Source: Pseudonocardiales bacterium (lineage in GTDB: Bacteria; Actinomycetota; Actinomycetes; Mycobacteriales; Pseudonocardiaceae). Taken from it: a stretch of DNA of 64,000 bases. A program made the translations under genes and the position numbers. The notes beneath the pieces are model-generated. The model was not told the DNA's origin. It worked only from the letters and a program-made list of their open reading frames with translations, and searched no databases. The stretch covers positions 103,262 through 167,261 of the forward strand of contig JAFAUB010000008.1 in the NCBI GenBank assembly GCA_019243635.1, written 5' to 3'. Of the stretch, positions 43,900-53,640 are shown one piece after another. Positions within the stretch are counted from its first letter, which is position 1. Each line of letters begins with the position of its first letter.

Positions 43900-45735
43900 A
43901 TGGGTCACTACAAGAGCAATCTCCGCGACCTGGAGTTCACCCTCTTCGAGGTGCTCCGGGTGCAGGAGCGCATGGGCGTCGGCCCGTACGCCGAGATGGA
44001 CCGCGACACCGCGCACCACCTGCTCGCCGAGCTCGACCGGCTGGCTCGCGGGCCGTTGGCGGAGTCCTTCGCCGAGTCCGACCGCAACCCGCCGACCTTC
44101 GACCCCGAGACGCACACCGTCGAGCTCCCCCCGGCGTTCAAGAAGTCTTACCGGGCGCTGTGGGACGGCGAGTGGTACCGGCTGGACCTGCCCGCCGAGC
44201 TGGGCGGCTACGGTGCGCCGGCCACCCTGCGCTGGGCCGCGTCGGAGCTGATGCTGGGCGCCAACCCGGCGGCGTTCGTGTACATGAGCGGGCCCAGCAT
44301 GGCCCGCGTGGTGCACGACAACGGCACCGCCGAGCAGCGGCGCTGGGCCCAACTCATGATCGACAAGGGCTGGTCCGCGACGATGGTGCTCACCGAGCCC
44401 GACGCGGGGTCGGACGTCGGCGCCGCCCGGACCAAGGCGACTGCGCAGCCCGACGGCTCGTGGCACATCGAGGGTGTGAAGCGCTTCATCACCTCGGCCG
44501 AGCACGACCTGACCGACAACATCATGCACCTGGTACTGGCGAGACCTGAGGGTCCCGGTATCACCCCGGCCCCGGGAACCAAGGGCCTGTCGCTGTTCCT
44601 GGTACCGAAGTACCACTTCGATACCGACACCGGCGAGCTCGGTGCCCGTAACGGCGTGTTCGTGACCGGCCTCGAGCACAAGATGGGCATCAAGGTCTCC
44701 ACCACCTGCGAGCTCACCTTCGGCGCACACGGGACGCCCGCAGTCGGCTGGTTGCTCGGTGACGTGCACAACGGCATCGCGCAGATGTTCCAGGTGATCT
44801 CCTACGCCCGGATGATGGTCGGCACCAAGGCGATCGCGACGCTGTCCAGCGGCTATCTCAACGCGCTGGAGTACGCCAAGCAGCGGGTACAGGGCGCCGA
44901 CATCATGCGGATGCGCGAGCGGACCGCGCCGCGGGTGACGATCACCCACCACCCCGACGTGCGCCGGATGCTGATGCTGCAGAAGGCCTACGCCGAGGGC
45001 CTGCGCGCGCTGTACCTCTACACCGCGAGCTACCAGGACGCGGTCGAGGTCGGTGGCGAGCACACCGAGCTTGCCGCGCGGGTCAACGACCTGCTGCTAC
45101 CCGTTGTCAAGGGGGTGGGCTCCGAGCGGGCTTACGAGATGCTCACCTTGTCGTTGCAGACCCTGGGCGGGTCGGGCTTCCTGCAGGACTACCCCATCGA
45201 GCAGTACATTCGAGACGCCAAGATCGACAGTCTGTACGAGGGCACGACGGCCATCCAGTCCCAGGACTTCTTCTTCCGCAAGATCCTCCGGGATGGAGGT
45301 CGGGCGATCGGGCACCTGGCCACGGAGATCCAGGCGTTCCTGGACGCCAGCAGCGGTAACGGCCGGCTCAAGGAGGAACGGGCGTCGCTGGCTACCGCAG
45401 TGGGTGAGCTGCAGGCGATGCTCGGCGCGATGCTCGGCTTTGTGATGTCGGCGCGGCAGGACCCGCGCGACACCTACAAGGTCGGCCAGCAGACCGTCCG
45501 CTTGCTGATGAGCACCGGCGACGTGCTGATCGGCTGGCTGCTGTTGCGCCAAGCCGAGGTGGCCCTGACCGCTCTGACCGGCGAAGTGACCGCCCGAGAC
45601 GAGGCCTTCTACCAGGGCAAGATCGCCGCGGCCCAGTTCTTCGCCCGCAACATCCTCCCCCACCTCCCCACCCACCGCGCCATCGTCGAGTCCACCGACA
45701 ACACCCTCATGGACCTCCCCGAAGACGCCTTCTGA
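43900..45735 (+). CDS. fadE5: Acyl-CoA dehydrogenase, FadE5 type
   Basis: 611 residues, the size of mycobacterial FadE5 and starting [19 protein letters not shown] in the same way. FAD/acyl-CoA motifs are [25 protein letters not shown], a glycine-rich region [20 protein letters not shown] in part, and the C-terminal [12 protein letters not shown]. It catalyses the alpha,beta-dehydrogenation of acyl-CoA in beta-oxidation. The ATG follows GGGAGCGAGG. A palindromic repeat starts 1 bp after the stop. Confidence 0.95.
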   Translation: MGHYKSNLRDLEFTLFEVLRVQERMGVGPYAEMDRDTAHHLLAELDRLARGPLAESFAESDRNPPTFDPETHTVELPPAFKKSYRALWDGEWYRLDLPAELGGYGAPATLRWAASELMLGANPAAFVYMSGPSMARVVHDNGTAEQRRWAQLMIDKGWSATMVLTEPDAGSDVGAARTKATAQPDGSWHIEGVKRFITSAEHDLTDNIMHLVLARPEGPGITPAPGTKGLSLFLVPKYHFDTDTGELGARNGVFVTGLEHKMGIKVSTTCELTFGAHGTPAVGWLLGDVHNGIAQMFQVISYARMMVGTKAIATLSSGYLNALEYAKQRVQGADIMRMRERTAPRVTITHHPDVRRMLMLQKAYAEGLRALYLYTASYQDAVEVGGEHTELAARVNDLLLPVVKGVGSERAYEMLTLSLQTLGGSGFLQDYPIEQYIRDAKIDSLYEGTTAIQSQDFFFRKILRDGGRAIGHLATEIQAFLDASSGNGRLKEERASLATAVGELQAMLGAMLGFVMSARQDPRDTYKVGQQTVRLLMSTGDVLIGWLLLRQAEVALTALTGEVTARDEAFYQGKIAAAQFFARNILPHLPTHRAIVESTDNTLMDLPEDAF

Positions 45736-45736
45736 C

Positions 45737-45800
45737 CGCATTCAGCGGGCTCAGCGGGGTAAAAGAGGTACCGATAACCCCGCTGAGCCCGCTGAATGCG
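45737..45800. repeat. Dispersed palindrome, copy 2
   Basis: Arms at 45737-45760 and 45777-45800 are identical to copies 1 and 3 and perfectly complementary, with a 16-nt loop. It fills 64 of the 69 bp between the convergent fadE5 and VanW-family genes, where it would be an effective bidirectional terminator. Confidence 0.9.
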
Positions 45801-45804
45801 ACGC

Positions 45805-47646
45805 CTAGGGGGCGCAGATGACGTGAGGGATGGGGTCGTAGGTGACTTTGCGGGTGTGGCGGGTCAGTTCGGCGTGGGTTGTGGGGTCGCGGGTCACTCG
45901 GGTGTCGGTGACGGTGAAGCCTTGAGCGCCTGGGCTGGGGGTGCAGGATTGGGTGTGGATGGTCTCGGTCTTGGGGTCGGTGAAGTCGGTGCGGGGGCCG
46001 GTGACCGACTCGACGTCGACGTGCTTGGTGCCCCAGAGCGTCACGGTGATCGATGATGGCGTCCATGCCGTCTGGATGAGGATGCCGGTGGGCGAGTCAT
46101 CGCGGAACTTGACGTCGATGGCGCCCTCGAACACGGTGGCCTCGCGGGCCGCCGGGTAGCGGCTGATGTAGTAGCTGTGCTCCTTGTGCTCGATGTCGGT
46201 CATGCCCGCGAAGTACGCGGCGTTGTAGATCGTGGTGGCGAACTGGGAGATGCCGCCGCCGATGCCACGGCTGGGACGGCCGTGGTCGATGATGCCGGCG
46301 TCCACGTATCCCGTGGCGGCGTTGCGCGGGCCGGTGTACCCGTTGAGGCTGAACGTCTCTCCCGGCCGCACGACTGCTCCGTTGACCTGCTCCGCGACGC
46401 GGCGGATGTTCTGCCCGGAGTCCGGGGCGAACCCGCCGGTGGTGAACGTGCTGATCGGGGTGGTGATTCCGAGTGCGCCCGCCTGCTCGGTGCTCAGGCT
46501 CGGGGGCAGGGTGACGTAGCCGGCCGACAGGGTGCGTTCGGGCCCGGAGTTGTGCAGCACGGCGAGCAGCGGCAGCAGGCTGGCGGCCCAGTCGATGCCG
46601 CGGCCGTCGACCGAGGGCAGCACCACCGGCGCGCCACCCTGGATCAGAATCTCAGCGTTCTTGCCCGGCCGCTGGGTCGACGCGAGCTGCGGGCTCAATG
46701 CGGCGATCACCGTGGGATTGTCGATCGTGGTGGTCAGGCCACCCTGGCTGTCCGGAGCGAACCGCAGCGCCGCCGCGATGACATCCGGCGTGAGCACGGC
46801 GTCGTGACCGTCACCGGTGACCTTGACCGGGGCGGACACCGCCGGCTCGACGATGTCGTGCAGCGTCGCCCGGACACCCTCGGCGGTGGTGCGCACCGGC
46901 TGTGTCACCACCGGGATGGTCACCGGGGTCGTCGCCGGAGCCCGCGCCGTGGCGCCGTGCGTCCAGGACGCGAGGATGAGGCCGGTGGCGGCGGGGAGGT
47001 CCAGGCGCTGGCCGGGTCGGGGGTCGACCGGAGTCGGCCGGGTGCCGACGAAGCGGATGGTGCCCTCGACCGGCTCCCGGTCCGTGTGGCCACGCAGCTG
47101 CTGGAGGGCCGCGGTGAGAGCCGTCCGGTCGCAGGCGGTGACCACGCCCACCTCCCGGGTCCGCCACAGCGAGACCAGGCGGGCCCACGGGTTGAGTGGC
47201 TGGCTGCCCCCCTGAGCGAGGGTGGCGGTCCAGTCCGGGGTGAGACCGGCCCGGCCGGGCTCGACGGTGGCGTCGACGTCGCCGACACGCAGCGCGATCG
47301 GACGGCTCAGCTGTGGCTCCAGCCGCGCACGCAGCCGCTGCTCGGCCGCGGCCCGCGGCATCCCGCCGACACGCACGCCCGCGACGGTGACACCGCGGGG
47401 TACCTCGCCTGAGGACATGGCGAGGTCGACGCCATAGACCAGCGCCAGCAGTCCGAGCACGGCGGCCGCGACGATGCCCACGCGACGCGTCGTCCGAGCG
47501 CGGCTCACGCCACGCGTGCGCTCAGACCGGTGCGCCGGGGTTGCGGGGACCAGCGGGATCTCGGTGGTGTGGTCGTCGTCGGCTCGGACCGGGTCGTCGA
47601 ACAACGGCCACGGCCCGGGGCGCGCCGGTTCGGCGGGTGGCCTCAC
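45805..47646 (-). CDS. VanW-family membrane-anchored cell-wall protein
   Basis: 613 residues: a cytoplasmic N-terminus, one membrane helix at about 56-76, then two peptidoglycan-binding-like YoaR/DUF4-type domains. A C-terminal VanW domain has FSLNGYTGPRNAATGYVDAG and GGGISQFATTIYNAAYFAG as separate motifs, and EHSYYISRYPAAREAT. VanW proteins are associated with peptidoglycan but have no settled activity. The GTG overlaps the GroES-like stop by 4 bp. Confidence 0.9.
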   Translation of the reverse strand: MRPPAEPARPGPWPLFDDPVRADDDHTTEIPLVPATPAHRSERTRGVSRARTTRRVGIVAAAVLGLLALVYGVDLAMSSGEVPRGVTVAGVRVGGMPRAAAEQRLRARLEPQLSRPIALRVGDVDATVEPGRAGLTPDWTATLAQGGSQPLNPWARLVSLWRTREVGVVTACDRTALTAALQQLRGHTDREPVEGTIRFVGTRPTPVDPRPGQRLDLPAATGLILASWTHGATARAPATTPVTIPVVTQPVRTTAEGVRATLHDIVEPAVSAPVKVTGDGHDAVLTPDVIAAALRFAPDSQGGLTTTIDNPTVIAALSPQLASTQRPGKNAEILIQGGAPVVLPSVDGRGIDWAASLLPLLAVLHNSGPERTLSAGYVTLPPSLSTEQAGALGITTPISTFTTGGFAPDSGQNIRRVAEQVNGAVVRPGETFSLNGYTGPRNAATGYVDAGIIDHGRPSRGIGGGISQFATTIYNAAYFAGMTDIEHKEHSYYISRYPAAREATVFEGAIDVKFRDDSPTGILIQTAWTPSSITVTLWGTKHVDVESVTGPRTDFTDPKTETIHTQSCTPSPGAQGFTVTDTRVTRDPTTHAELTRHTRKVTYDPIPHVICAP

Positions 47647-47963
47647 AAATACAGGCCTGTTCCGTGCTCGGCGCGGTCACTGGCTACCGCCTGCAGGTCC
47701 CGTTCCCGCACGACCAGGTAGGCGCACCCGTGCACCTCCACCTCGGACTGGTCGTCCGGGTTGAACAACACTCGGTCACCGACCTGGACGGTACGGACGT
47801 GGTTACCGATGCCGTACACCTCACCCCAGCACAACCGCCTGGCTACCTGGGCCGTCGCCGGGATCAGGATCCCCCCGCTGCTGCGGCGCTCGCCGCCCTC
47901 TCCCACCAGGCGCACTATCACCCGGTCGTGAAGCATCTGGATCTCGAGCTTGCTTTCGGACAC
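47643..47963 (-). CDS. GroES-like (Cpn10) chaperonin subunit
   Basis: 106 residues. The Cpn10 pattern is seen: IQMLHDRVIVRLVGEGGERR, SGGILIPATA, GEVYGIGNHVRTVQVGDRVLF in part, and a final YLVVRERDLQAV. It is a divergent paralog rather than the groESL-linked one, since no GroEL is adjacent and the mobile loop (ERRSSGGILIP) is retained. The GTG at 47963 was chosen from the domain boundary; an inner ATG (MLHDRV) is possible. Coupled to the VanW gene. Confidence 0.82.
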   Translation of the reverse strand: MSESKLEIQMLHDRVIVRLVGEGGERRSSGGILIPATAQVARRLCWGEVYGIGNHVRTVQVGDRVLFNPDDQSEVEVHGCAYLVVRERDLQAVASDRAEHGTGLYL

Positions 47964-48181
47964 CCGGAGAGGGTACGTCCTGCCATCGGCGGCGCTCGGT
48001 ACGGCCCACGACCACGACGCCTCCCGGCGAGGACTCCTGACATAGGAAGGCCCCGTGAGGCTGCCGGGTCGGGGGTCCAACAGCATCACGGGGCTACCAG
48101 TGTCATCGCCGGGCCTCCCGGCGTTGTTACACGCACCGGCCGAACCGCCGGTGATTCACTCGTTCGGGGAGGACGTGACTG

Positions 48182-49378
48182 CTAGCCGGCCGGCGTGCCG
48201 AGCAGGAAACGTCCGAAGTGTGGGACGGTGAACGCGATCTGCCCACGTTCCCCGGAGTAGACGAGCCCCTTCTTGAGCAGGCTGTCCCGCGCTGGGGACA
48301 GCGACGAGGCCCGGCGACCGAGCGCCTCGGCCACCTGGGTGGTGCCGACCGCCTCGTCCCGGCCGCCGGTGAGCTCGGCCATCGACTGCAGGTACTCCCG
48401 CTCGGCCGGAGTGGCCCGCTCGAACCGGGACCCGAAGAACCCGACGGCGAGCTCGTTCTCGGCCTCGGGCGCGGCCACCTGGACGTCGAGGACCCCGATC
48501 GGCGACGCGGGGGCGGCGTCCCAGGCGGCCTTGCCGTAGGCCTGCACGAAGTAGGGGTAGCCGCCAGAGGTCTCGAACAGCGTGTCCAGCGCGTCGGAGG
48601 TGATCGCGGCGTCCTCCCGCTCGATCGGCGCGACCACCGCGCGGTCGGAGTCGGCGCGGTCCAGCCGGTCGATCCGCAGGTAGCGGAACAGCCGCTCGGA
48701 GTAGGACTTCGACGCGCTCAGCACCGCCGGCAGGTGCGGCAACCCGGCACCGACCACCACCAGCGGCGCCCCGGACTGGGACAACTCGTGACATGCGGCA
48801 CACAGCGCGGAGACGTCATCGGGTGCCACATCCTGCATCTCGTCGATGAGCAGCGCCACCCCGGTACCGACGTCGGCCGCCAGCTCGGCGACCTCGGTGA
48901 ACAGCTCCACCAGGTCGATCTCGATATCCCCGGAGTCGGCCCGGCCCGCGGCGGCCGGCGCGTCGATACCCGGCTGCCAGCGATCCCGCAGCTTGGCGTC
49001 GGGCGGCGTGGCGCGCAGCACGAAGGCCTTGAGCACCCCGAGCACCTCGGTGACCCGGTCCGGCGCGCGGTGGCGCAGCGCGAGATCACGCACCGCGCGG
49101 TGCAGCGCGGCCGACAGCGGGCGGCGCAGCCCACCCTCCAGCCGCGCCTCGACCTTGCCGGCGCCCCACCCTCGGCGCATCGCCATCGACCGCAGCTCAC
49201 CGAGCAGCACCGTCTTGCCCACCCCCCGCAGGCCGGTCAGCACCAGGGAGCGCTCTGGGCGGCCGCGGGCCACCCGCTCCAGCACCACGTCGAAAGCGGC
49301 CAGCTCGCGGCCTCGCCCGGCCAGCTCGGGCGGCCGCTGGCCGGCGCCGGGGGCGAACGGGTTACGCACCGGGTCCAT
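48182..49378 (-). CDS. AAA ATPase with C-terminal winged helix (Orc1/Cdc6-like)
   Basis: 398 residues. Walker A is LTGLRGVGKTVLL, Walker B is VALLIDEMQDVAP, and a sensor region LVVVGAGLPHLP follows. The last 80 residues form a winged-helix-like unit (AEREYLQSMAEL ... LKKGLVYSGERGQIAFTVPHF). This STAND/Orc-like ATP-binding family is common in actinomycetes, with unknown targets. ATG start. It is followed on the other side by a decayed region. Confidence 0.87.
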   Translation of the reverse strand: MDPVRNPFAPGAGQRPPELAGRGRELAAFDVVLERVARGRPERSLVLTGLRGVGKTVLLGELRSMAMRRGWGAGKVEARLEGGLRRPLSAALHRAVRDLALRHRAPDRVTEVLGVLKAFVLRATPPDAKLRDRWQPGIDAPAAAGRADSGDIEIDLVELFTEVAELAADVGTGVALLIDEMQDVAPDDVSALCAACHELSQSGAPLVVVGAGLPHLPAVLSASKSYSERLFRYLRIDRLDRADSDRAVVAPIEREDAAITSDALDTLFETSGGYPYFVQAYGKAAWDAAPASPIGVLDVQVAAPEAENELAVGFFGSRFERATPAEREYLQSMAELTGGRDEAVGTTQVAEALGRRASSLSPARDSLLKKGLVYSGERGQIAFTVPHFGRFLLGTPAG

Positions 49379-49433
49379 TCTCGGACAGTATCCGGCTGTC
49401 TAGTGTTGACCGCAGATTCCGCAATACATCGAC

Positions 49434-49520
49434 ATGCGCGTGTCGCGCACGGCGAGGCTGTCTCCGGCGCTGAAGGTCGAGCTCAGCGCCGCCATCCGTG
49501 CCGCGTTCGATCTGGACTGA
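49434..49520 (+). pseudogene. Possible N-terminal stub of an acetyltransferase gene
   Basis: A 28-codon frame reads MRVSRTARLSPALKVELSAA then IRAAFDLD and stops. The pattern TARL-x8-10-AAIRAAFD resembles the N-terminus of AAC(2')-type GNAT proteins, which continue for about 150 residues. Here it ends at once and is followed by another gene relic. Weak similarity, judged by eye. Confidence 0.25.
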
Positions 49521-49535
49521 GCAGCATCGCCGGTG

Positions 49536-49960
49536 ATGCGGTACGGGGTGGTCCCTCCGGGCGGGACGGCCGGCGAGCGGCTCGGTTCCGGCCGAGCGGG
49601 CCGGCTGGGACGAGGTGTTCGTGAGGGAGGCCGTGGAAGGTCGCCAGCCGGGTCGCGACCGTCGACCAGCTCTTCGGTGGGCGGGCGATCCTCACTGTCG
49701 GGCTCGGCGCGCTGAGCACCGACCTGCCATCGATGGGAGAGGTCACGGATCTGCGTGCCCGCGCCGAGCGGCTCGATGAAGGCATCGACCTGATCCGTGA
49801 GCTGTGGGCCGGGCGGAGGAGTTCGGAGGCGGGATGCACGTGGTGGCTGGAGACGCGCTGGCAGATGCCGCATCACACCGCTGACCGCATGCGTCAGGTG
49901 CGGCAACGGCTGGCCGCCGGGCCGCCAGCGGTCCCTGGTCAGGCCGCTAAGGACATCTGA
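49536..49960 (+). pseudogene. Luciferase-like (F420/flavin) monooxygenase pseudogene
   Basis: Three consecutive pieces of an LLM-family gene are found in three frames: the start MRYGVVPPGGTAGERL, then AGWDEVFVREAVEG, then VASRVATVDQLFGGRAILTV to RARAERLDEGIDLIRELWAG and the end WWLETRWQMPHHTADRMR. At least two frameshifts and an internal loss of roughly 150-200 codons separate them from a normal protein of about 280-300 residues. Clearly non-functional. Confidence 0.7.
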
Positions 49961-50468
49961 GGTGTCGGCAGCCAGAGTGGTTGGTGCACCACTGGCTTCG
50001 ATCGGGGTGATGCACGCTGCCGTAATGCGTGTCGGAAGCACGCAGGACATGGGCGTCTGAATCGACGAGGTCTGCGATCGGTATGTCCGCCCACTGGCTG
50101 CGCGGCACCTTCGGCTGCAGGAGCTGGTTGGCCTCTCGCGCGAGCACCTTGGTCACGGCGAGGGCCAGGATCATCTCGCCGTGGCCGAAGGACAGCTCCG
50201 CACCCAGACGCAGTTGACGGGGGTTGTCGCCGATCAGCTTCACCCAGCCGGCCTCGATGCTCGGGGTCCAGGTGGCGAGGTCATTGAGCAGCGCTTGATC
50301 GGCCCGCTCGCTGCGCAGATTGAACCATCCGATGTGCGGCACCTGCGGAAACACCTCAGGCAGCAGATGCTTTGAGCCGCAGGTCAGCTGCAGCAAGTGG
50401 GAGGCCATCCCGGCACCGGCCGGCAACGCCATCATCGCGTTGCGGGCCTCCACTCTATCTGGCCTCAT
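49947..50468 (-). CDS. Hypothetical protein beside the HTH gene
   Basis: 173 residues (or 162 from a later ATG). No family recognised. Visible are WVKLIGDNPRQLRLGAELSF, ILALAVTKVLAREANQLLQP and a C-terminus with several His and Cys (TNHSGCRHLRCP). Composition is coding-like with moderate GC. It lies 57 bp downstream of the HTH protein on the same strand, so they may form an operon. Its end overlaps the monooxygenase pseudogene. Confidence 0.5.
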   Translation of the reverse strand: MRPDRVEARNAMMALPAGAGMASHLLQLTCGSKHLLPEVFPQVPHIGWFNLRSERADQALLNDLATWTPSIEAGWVKLIGDNPRQLRLGAELSFGHGEMILALAVTKVLAREANQLLQPKVPRSQWADIPIADLVDSDAHVLRASDTHYGSVHHPDRSQWCTNHSGCRHLRCP

Positions 50469-50525
50469 AGCGCCGGTACTCGGCGAAACGAACCTCGCCG
50501 CATGGTGGCCAGAAGTCTGCGCGGG

Positions 50526-51260
50526 TCACCAACCGACGGCGGTACCGACCGGCGCGATGAAGTGGAAGTTGCCATCACCAACGGAGCGGGTCAAAGTGCG
50601 AGTCACCGCGACCGCGTTGTCGTAGGGACCTCCCACGTAGAATGGGACACCGTCGCGTCCGAAGGTGATATCGCTGGTTTCCTGCCATGTGCCGAGATGA
50701 CCGGATGTGGGCTGGAAGTCGGGATGGGGTGGGAACCCGAGTTCACGGGCGTAGTCGAGCGCCCCCCACACCAGGTGGCGGGCCAGGTCCAGCGGCGCCT
50801 CGATCGGCGCTGTGGCATCCCCGAATGCGCTGAAGAACATGCGGAGGAAGGCGGGCAGGTCGCGATCGTTCATCACGTCAGGACCGAGCGCATTCTTCAC
50901 CCCGAGGCAGTACACATCAACCAGATAGCCGCAGACGGACACTCGTCGCGGCCGGTGTCGCCGCGCCACCACGACGCCGACGAGCCCACTGCCAGGGTTG
51001 TCCGCAGCGTTGAGGTCTGGCCACTCCTCGTGGCCGGCAACGGTGAGGCCGGCGCTCCAGCGCGGGCTCACCCAGCAGCCGGTCACCGCGGGCTCCGGCT
51101 CGCCGGCCGCCGCCTCCCGGGCGATCTCCCGCATCAGCGGTGCCACGGTGCTGGGTCGTACGCCCAGGTTACGGGCGATTTCCTTGGGGGATCGCCCGTC
51201 CGCGCGGAGTTCCCGCGCCCGGGCGAGCAGGTCGTCGTCGAGCAGCTTCTCTAGCGCCAT
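50526..51260 (-). CDS. HTH-domain conserved hypothetical protein
   Basis: 244 residues. The N-terminal part is a Trp-repressor/LuxR-like helix-turn-helix (LLARARELRADGRSPKEIAR, NLGVRPSTVAPLMREI). The rest is a conserved actinobacterial domain with VSVCGYLVDVYCLGVKNALG, LDLARHLVWGALDYARELGF and a final DGVPFYVGGPYDN. Its role is unknown. The ATG at 51260 fits the domain start; the in-frame extension to 51467 looks non-coding. Confidence 0.75.
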   Translation of the reverse strand: MALEKLLDDDLLARARELRADGRSPKEIARNLGVRPSTVAPLMREIAREAAAGEPEPAVTGCWVSPRWSAGLTVAGHEEWPDLNAADNPGSGLVGVVVARRHRPRRVSVCGYLVDVYCLGVKNALGPDVMNDRDLPAFLRMFFSAFGDATAPIEAPLDLARHLVWGALDYARELGFPPHPDFQPTSGHLGTWQETSDITFGRDGVPFYVGGPYDNAVAVTRTLTRSVGDGNFHFIAPVGTAVGW

Positions 51261-51523
51261 GCGTGAGGCGTACCAGACCGCCAGGCTGCGGTCCGGGAGG
51301 CTGGGCGCGACACGCGGGCACCGGTCCGCGGAAGGAGGGCTGCCTGAGCGGCACCGGGCCCGGGCCGCGAGGGTGACCTCGGCCCAGGAGCTGTCGAGCC
51401 GACGTCTCCCGTGGACGTATTCGATGGCAGTCTCCGCGGCTCGTGTGGGAAGGTGCCCCTCGCGCATGCGGAGCTGGGACGCCCGCAGATCAGAGTCGCG
51501 CGCGACTGGAGGATGAGGGAGCT

Positions 51524-53638
51524 ATGACTGATGGGGACCGGACCTCACCGACGTCGGGCGGTATACAGACGGCGCCACCAAGCGGGAGCGGTATCACGGG
51601 TCCGCCGAACCCGGTACGTCCTGAGCGGGTGCTCGCTCCGTTCCAGGCAGTGTTGAGCCCGCCGAGGGCGCACCAGCTGCGGCCGGGGTCCGTGCACGAG
51701 ATCGACATCGCGGAGACCGCGATGTCGATCCACCCCGATCTGCCCGCTGTTCCGGCGTGGGGCTTCGGAGTCAGGGCACACGGCGTCGGCGCACACGGCG
51801 TCGGCGCACACGGCGTCGGGGTACACGGGGCCGGGGGCCATGTCGTCTCACCCGGACCACCGCTCGAGACGCCGGCCGGCCAGGAAGTGTTCGTGCGTTG
51901 GCGCAACCGCCTGCCGGCGTCGGTCGGTCCCTCGACACCGGCCCGGCTCCCCATCGCCACCGCGATCCTGGCGGACCCGGCCGGCGACACCGACTCGGTG
52001 CAGAACCACCTCGGCGCGCAGGGCGGGGCACCCGAGGACACCTCCGGTGCACCGATCGGCTGGACCACGGTGCACCTGCACGGCGCGCACGCACCGTCCG
52101 ACGCCGACGGCTGGCCCGACAACATGGCGGCCACCGGCTCGGACCAGCTTTCCGCCTATCCGAACAGCTATGACAACCTCGACCTCGAGCTGGGCAAGGT
52201 CGGCGAGTTCCTCTGGTACCACGACCACGCCATGAACGGCACCCGGTATCACGCGTACTCGGGGCTGGTGGGCTGCGGGTACCTGGTGCGGGACCCGCGC
52301 GAGCGGGAACTGGCGCTGCCGACCAGCGCGGCGGACGGGGAGATCCTGCTGGCCCTGCAGGACCGCAACCTCGACGTCGTCGACGGCGAGCTTCGGCTGC
52401 TCCACAAGGTCACCACCGACACTGCCGAGTCCTTCGGCCCACTCACCCTCGTCGACGGCACGCTCTGGCCGAGGCTGCCGCTGCGGCCGATGGTCTACCG
52501 GCTGCGGCTGCTCAACGCGAGCAACGCCCGCACCTACCGGCTGCACCTGGTGACAGTGCGGAAGGACGCGGACGGCGCGCTGGTGGTCACCCCCCGGCAC
52601 GACCGGGTGCTGGTGATCGGCACCGGTGGTGGCCTGTTGTGGCGGGCCTGGCAGCTCGCCGACGACCAGGCCCTCACGGTGGCGTCCTCCGACCGGATCG
52701 ACGTCCTGGTCGACCTCACCGGGCTGCCCGACGGGGAACAGCTCCTGCTGGTCAACTCCGCGCAGGCCCCGTTCCAAGGAGCCCCGCCACCGTCGCTGGC
52801 CGACCTGCTGACCCGCGGCGACCGGCCGGGCCGCAACCCGTACCCATGGGTGCTGCGGCTCGACATCGACGACGACGCGCCGACCCGCGGCGTGTCCCGG
52901 GCGCTGTTCACCGACACCGCGACGGCCGTGCTCAACCCGGCGTTTCGACGCCTCGTGCGCGACGAGCGGCAACCGGGCCGGGCCGACGAGCCCGCCCAGC
53001 TCCCGATCACCACGCCCGACCAGCGGACCATCCTGCTCGCCGAGACGACTCCACCCGGCCACCTCTACCTGCATGAGGTCGTCGAGGATCCGGACGGAGA
53101 GATCGCCATCCAGTTCCCCGGCGACAAGGCCCCCACGACCTACCGGGTGGAGGGCTGGCTGGCGGGAGACCCAGCGAGGTCGAGTAGCCGGGTCTCCTTC
53201 TACGACCGGGTGGCGCTGCGGCCCGGGGTGGGGCAGTGGCAGGTGTGGCGGTTCGTCAACGCCACCGGCGACACCCATCCCATGCACATCCACCAGTCCC
53301 AGTTCCAGCCGCTGAGCCCGACCGGCAACCGCCTGGTCGTCACCGACGCGGGCGGCACGAACCTTTACAACCCCGAGACCCGCACGACGTCAGCGCCACT
53401 GGTGCCCGATCCCCAGAAACCGCCCAGAGCCTTCGAACCCAGCGAGGTCCACGGGTGGAACGACGTCATCAGGGTCGATCCCGGCAACGTCGTCGAGGTG
53501 GCCGTCCGGTTCGACATCCCCGGCCGCTACGTCTACCACTGCCATATCCTCGAACATGAGGACACCGAGATGATGCGGCCGTTCGTCATCACCGTCACCG
53601 ACATGCACGACGGCGCAATGGGCCCCATGAGCGGTTAG
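51524..53638 (+). CDS. Multicopper oxidase
   Basis: 704 residues with all four copper-ligand motifs: TTVHLHGAHAP (HxH), LWYHDHAMNG (HxH), THPMHIHQSQF (HxxHxH) and YVYHCHILEHEDTEMM (HCHxxxHxxxxM, type 1 copper with Met). It oxidises metal ions or phenolics with reduction of oxygen. No clear signal peptide is seen, unlike most laccase-type proteins. A repeated AHGVG segment (residues about 85-104) makes a His/Gly-rich insert. GAGGGA precedes the ATG. Confidence 0.92.
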   Translation: MTDGDRTSPTSGGIQTAPPSGSGITGPPNPVRPERVLAPFQAVLSPPRAHQLRPGSVHEIDIAETAMSIHPDLPAVPAWGFGVRAHGVGAHGVGAHGVGVHGAGGHVVSPGPPLETPAGQEVFVRWRNRLPASVGPSTPARLPIATAILADPAGDTDSVQNHLGAQGGAPEDTSGAPIGWTTVHLHGAHAPSDADGWPDNMAATGSDQLSAYPNSYDNLDLELGKVGEFLWYHDHAMNGTRYHAYSGLVGCGYLVRDPRERELALPTSAADGEILLALQDRNLDVVDGELRLLHKVTTDTAESFGPLTLVDGTLWPRLPLRPMVYRLRLLNASNARTYRLHLVTVRKDADGALVVTPRHDRVLVIGTGGGLLWRAWQLADDQALTVASSDRIDVLVDLTGLPDGEQLLLVNSAQAPFQGAPPPSLADLLTRGDRPGRNPYPWVLRLDIDDDAPTRGVSRALFTDTATAVLNPAFRRLVRDERQPGRADEPAQLPITTPDQRTILLAETTPPGHLYLHEVVEDPDGEIAIQFPGDKAPTTYRVEGWLAGDPARSSSRVSFYDRVALRPGVGQWQVWRFVNATGDTHPMHIHQSQFQPLSPTGNRLVVTDAGGTNLYNPETRTTSAPLVPDPQKPPRAFEPSEVHGWNDVIRVDPGNVVEVAVRFDIPGRYVYHCHILEHEDTEMMRPFVITVTDMHDGAMGPMSG
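51775..51834 (+). repeat. 15-bp tandem repeats inside the multicopper oxidase gene
   Basis: Four consecutive 15-bp units (consensus CGCACACGGCGTCGG, the first three nearly identical, the last diverged) encode pentapeptides of the form AHGVG. The array is in frame, so copy-number change would lengthen or shorten a flexible His-containing loop without a frameshift. Confidence 0.8.
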
Positions 53639-53640
53639 AT

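Noticed and set aside
49400..50050. 216-residue minus-strand frame after the ATPase
   Set aside because: Its low-complexity Pro/Arg/Ser sequence is the complement of the luciferase-like pseudogene, which gives recognisable motifs on the plus strand.
51848..53293. 481-residue minus-strand frame opposite the multicopper oxidase
   Set aside because: The plus strand has all copper motifs; the minus frame shows no domain and biased composition.
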